Assembly: GCA_028095005.1 (NCBI GenBank)
Contig: CM051461.1
Location: 27,401,432-27,465,431 of the forward strand
Direction of reading: 5' to 3'
DNA from: Rhynchospora pubera
Lineage: Eukaryota; Streptophyta; Magnoliopsida; Poales; Cyperaceae
Length of the DNA: 64,000 bases
The translations under genes were made by a program, and so were the position numbers. Shown piece after piece: positions 62,079 to 64,000 of this stretch (positions are counted from its first letter, which is position 1; each line of letters starts with the position of its first letter). The notes beneath the pieces were generated by a model. The model made no database searches, was not told the origin of the DNA, and was given only the letters and a program-made list of their open reading frames with translations.

Positions 62079-64000
62079 ATCTCCCACTTGGCCTAGAGTC
62101 AATCAGTAGTGACTTCTAGCCAACGAAGAATTGAGAACAATGTCATATATCTACATATATACATGTCTCGGACCTCAAAATAAATAATACGCTTATAGCT
62201 AGTTACTCATACGTCCACCACGTATGGATGCATAACTGCATCTCGTATACTGCTCAAGGTAGAGGTCGTGCTAGAGTGTTCGCTGTGTTCGTGAACCTAT
62301 CCAAAAATTGTTTGACTATATATATATATACTCCTATATATATTCTTGATCACCATCATATGATATCAAGTGATATCGTTATAGATCATATTTGAATCTC
62401 CAATGTAACATTGGGCTCTTTAGGAGTAAGTTATAGTTCGAGATGCTTAGAACCATAATAACTCAACTAAGAAATCGATCCGAAATAAACTTCTTTTATT
62501 GCTTCACAAGTTGCTATATATTTTGCTTTGGTGACGGAAACGGTTGTAATATTCCATTTAGAACACCTTCTAAACTTACAACACCACCTTTTAGCAAAAT
62601 ATGTATTTCAACTGTGATTATATCAATCTTTCGAAAAACTAGCATTAGTGTAATTAACTTACATGAGCTCTCTTTCATCTTAAGAGATGAAACATTATAT
62701 CACTCTTTCTCATAAGGTACTCGAGGATATCCTTGACTATCGTCCAAATGTGTTTCTCTTGTATCCATTTGACAACTGTTTGTCATATCTTTTGGATACT
62801 ACACATTGGGGCATATGCATAAATATGGCGTACACAATAAAACTCATAATGAAAGAATGCTTGAACTGTTTCATGCACTTTCTCGAATGGAATTGCAATA
62901 GACCGAGTTAAAACACTCAAGTCATGCCATGTGACGTACAGTTAGACATCCTTTCTTGGAGTGTAACTTTCGTGTTTCTAGAACACTTCGTCAATACATG
63001 CATATTTGCTCAAACCTAACTTCCATCATAATCTATCTTTATAGATTTTGTTTCCTAGGATTAGGTGATTTCGCCCAAGTTCTCATTTGAGAAAGTATTC
63101 TCCAAAGAGATCTCGACAATATTCATTTTCTTAATGTTAATGTTATTCCCAATTTAATGAATTGTTATCTTGAACAATACAAGTAATACAATTATGCTCC
63201 CACTGAATATCTTGTTTATACAAGATACTTTTGACGAAGTTCAACTCCTTGACTTCCTTGTCAAAACTTTTATTCCAATCTCCACAACACTTGCTTTAAT
63301 CCATTTATGGATCCTTGAAGCATGCGTATGTTTTTAGCAATACATAAAACCTCGATTTGTGTCAAATGCACAACATCATCCTTCATTCATACGAAGAAGG
63401 CGGTTTTATGTGTTTTTCCATATATCAATATATATGAAATACAACTATTGCTAGAATGATCTTTATTGACTTTTACATAGCCACAAGCAAGAGGTTGTGC
63501 TTTGTACGTAGTCAACTAGTCATCGACTTAGACATAGCTACAAGCGAGAAGCCGCGCTTTGTACATAGTCGATTTGTTATCCATGTCGATCTTTCCTTTT
63601 GAAGATCTAAAACGTTCTTGATGGATTGCTCCTTCATGAACGTCAACCAAGGTCTATACCTTGTTGTTATACATGGATTTTATTTAAAGATCATATGAAT
63701 TCAAACCATATATGTGGAATCGGATCGTTCCATCGTTTTTCTTGTTTATCAACGGATTCTCATATGCTAAGTTTGAGAATGTCGTGAAGCCAATGCACCA
63801 AACGGCTTAGGCAATCAACTCTCGTTGATCTTTTGTAGGATTGGTACTTGAGGTTCATGAACTTCTTCTACAACGATTTGTTGAACGAGTTCTTGACTCC
63901 TCATATATTCCATGAGTTTCTCGAACATCATCAACTCGTGAGATGGTTGAGTCCTCATTGGAAGGAGCGTACTATTAAACTTCTTTCAAAACAACTTGTG
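62079..64000 (-). mobile_element. Internal region 4 of the copia array, cut by the window edge
   Basis: The first 1922 bp match the other internal regions, with one private change (gttcgtgaacc near 62290). It contains the polypurine tract and the RNase H and reverse transcriptase remnants. The continuation lies outside the window, so the total copy number is unknown. Confidence 0.9.

Larger units (their letters stand above)
36581..64000 (-). mobile_element. Tandem array of a Ty1/copia-type LTR retrotransposon, 7912-bp period
   Basis: Four LTRs alternate with three complete internal regions and the beginning of a fourth; neighbouring units share one LTR. Matching landmarks recur at exact steps of 7912 bp (for example 36975, 44887, 52799, 60711). 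The element lies on the - strand, as shown by the order polypurine tract, RNase H, reverse transcriptase and primer binding site from left to right. RNase H sits next to the polypurine tract with no integrase between, which is the copia order. No inner target duplications separate the units, so this is not a set of independent insertions. The right end lies outside the window. Confidence 0.95.

Noticed and set aside
36581..64000. Three or more independent insertions of one element side by side
   Set aside because: There is one LTR, not two, between internal regions, no target duplications between units, and exactly equal spacing.
1..64000. CRISPR array, tRNA, rRNA or bacterial operon
   Set aside because: The only regular array is the 7.9-kb retroelement repeat; I saw no tRNA or rRNA signatures, and the genes have introns.

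Overview
The window reads as nuclear DNA of a flowering plant, most likely a eudicot. It is AT-rich, its genes are split by GT-AG introns, and its protein families are typical of plants (a CPRD49-type GDSL esterase, a plastid-type MurG, a long membrane-linked lipase, an IDM1-like PHD/acetyltransferase protein). Large stretches consist of plant-type transposable elements. The species cannot be named from the sequence alone.

Layout. (1) 1-10.2 kb: a foldback MITE, then a six-exon GDSL esterase on the + strand (2669-4538), an intergenic stretch with a promoter-like block on the - strand, and a five-exon MurG homologue on the - strand (7047-10140). (2) 10.2-17.9 kb: a second copy of the first MITE family, then a nine-exon alpha/beta-hydrolase lipase on the - strand (13120-17883, 701 aa). 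(3) 17.9-26.6 kb: gene-poor DNA with a tiny retro-insert, a 70-bp exact tandem duplication and an unassigned ORF, then an eight-exon PHD-finger/GNAT protein of 1292 aa on the - strand (20954-26622). For all four genes I joined the exons by hand; every junction keeps the frame and ends on one terminal stop. (4) 27.99-28.2 kb: a U5 spliceosomal snRNA gene with its own Pol II-type snRNA promoter. (5) 28.2-36.6 kb: a transposon-rich zone with three related foldback MITEs, a complete non-autonomous hAT element with a perfect 8-bp target duplication, and the 3' end of a LINE.

(6) 36,581-64,000 is the most unusual part. It is a head-to-tail tandem array of a Ty1/copia-type LTR retrotransposon lying on the - strand, with an exact 7912-bp period (LTR about 1763 bp plus internal region 6149 bp). 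There are four LTRs, three complete internal regions and part of a fourth, and the array runs off the right edge of the window. Neighbouring units share one LTR each. The LTRs have TG...CA ends, a TATA box, an initiator-tRNA-Met primer binding site and a polypurine tract. The reverse transcriptase and RNase H are recognisable but dead, and the same wreckage is present in every copy. The copies differ by only a handful of single-base changes, so the dead element was multiplied or homogenised recently.

The protein genes do not form a pathway. MurG would act in the plastid, the lipase at a membrane, the esterase probably in the cytosol, and the PHD/GNAT protein and U5 RNA in the nucleus. Not seen: tRNA, rRNA, CRISPR, or any bacterial or organellar insertion.
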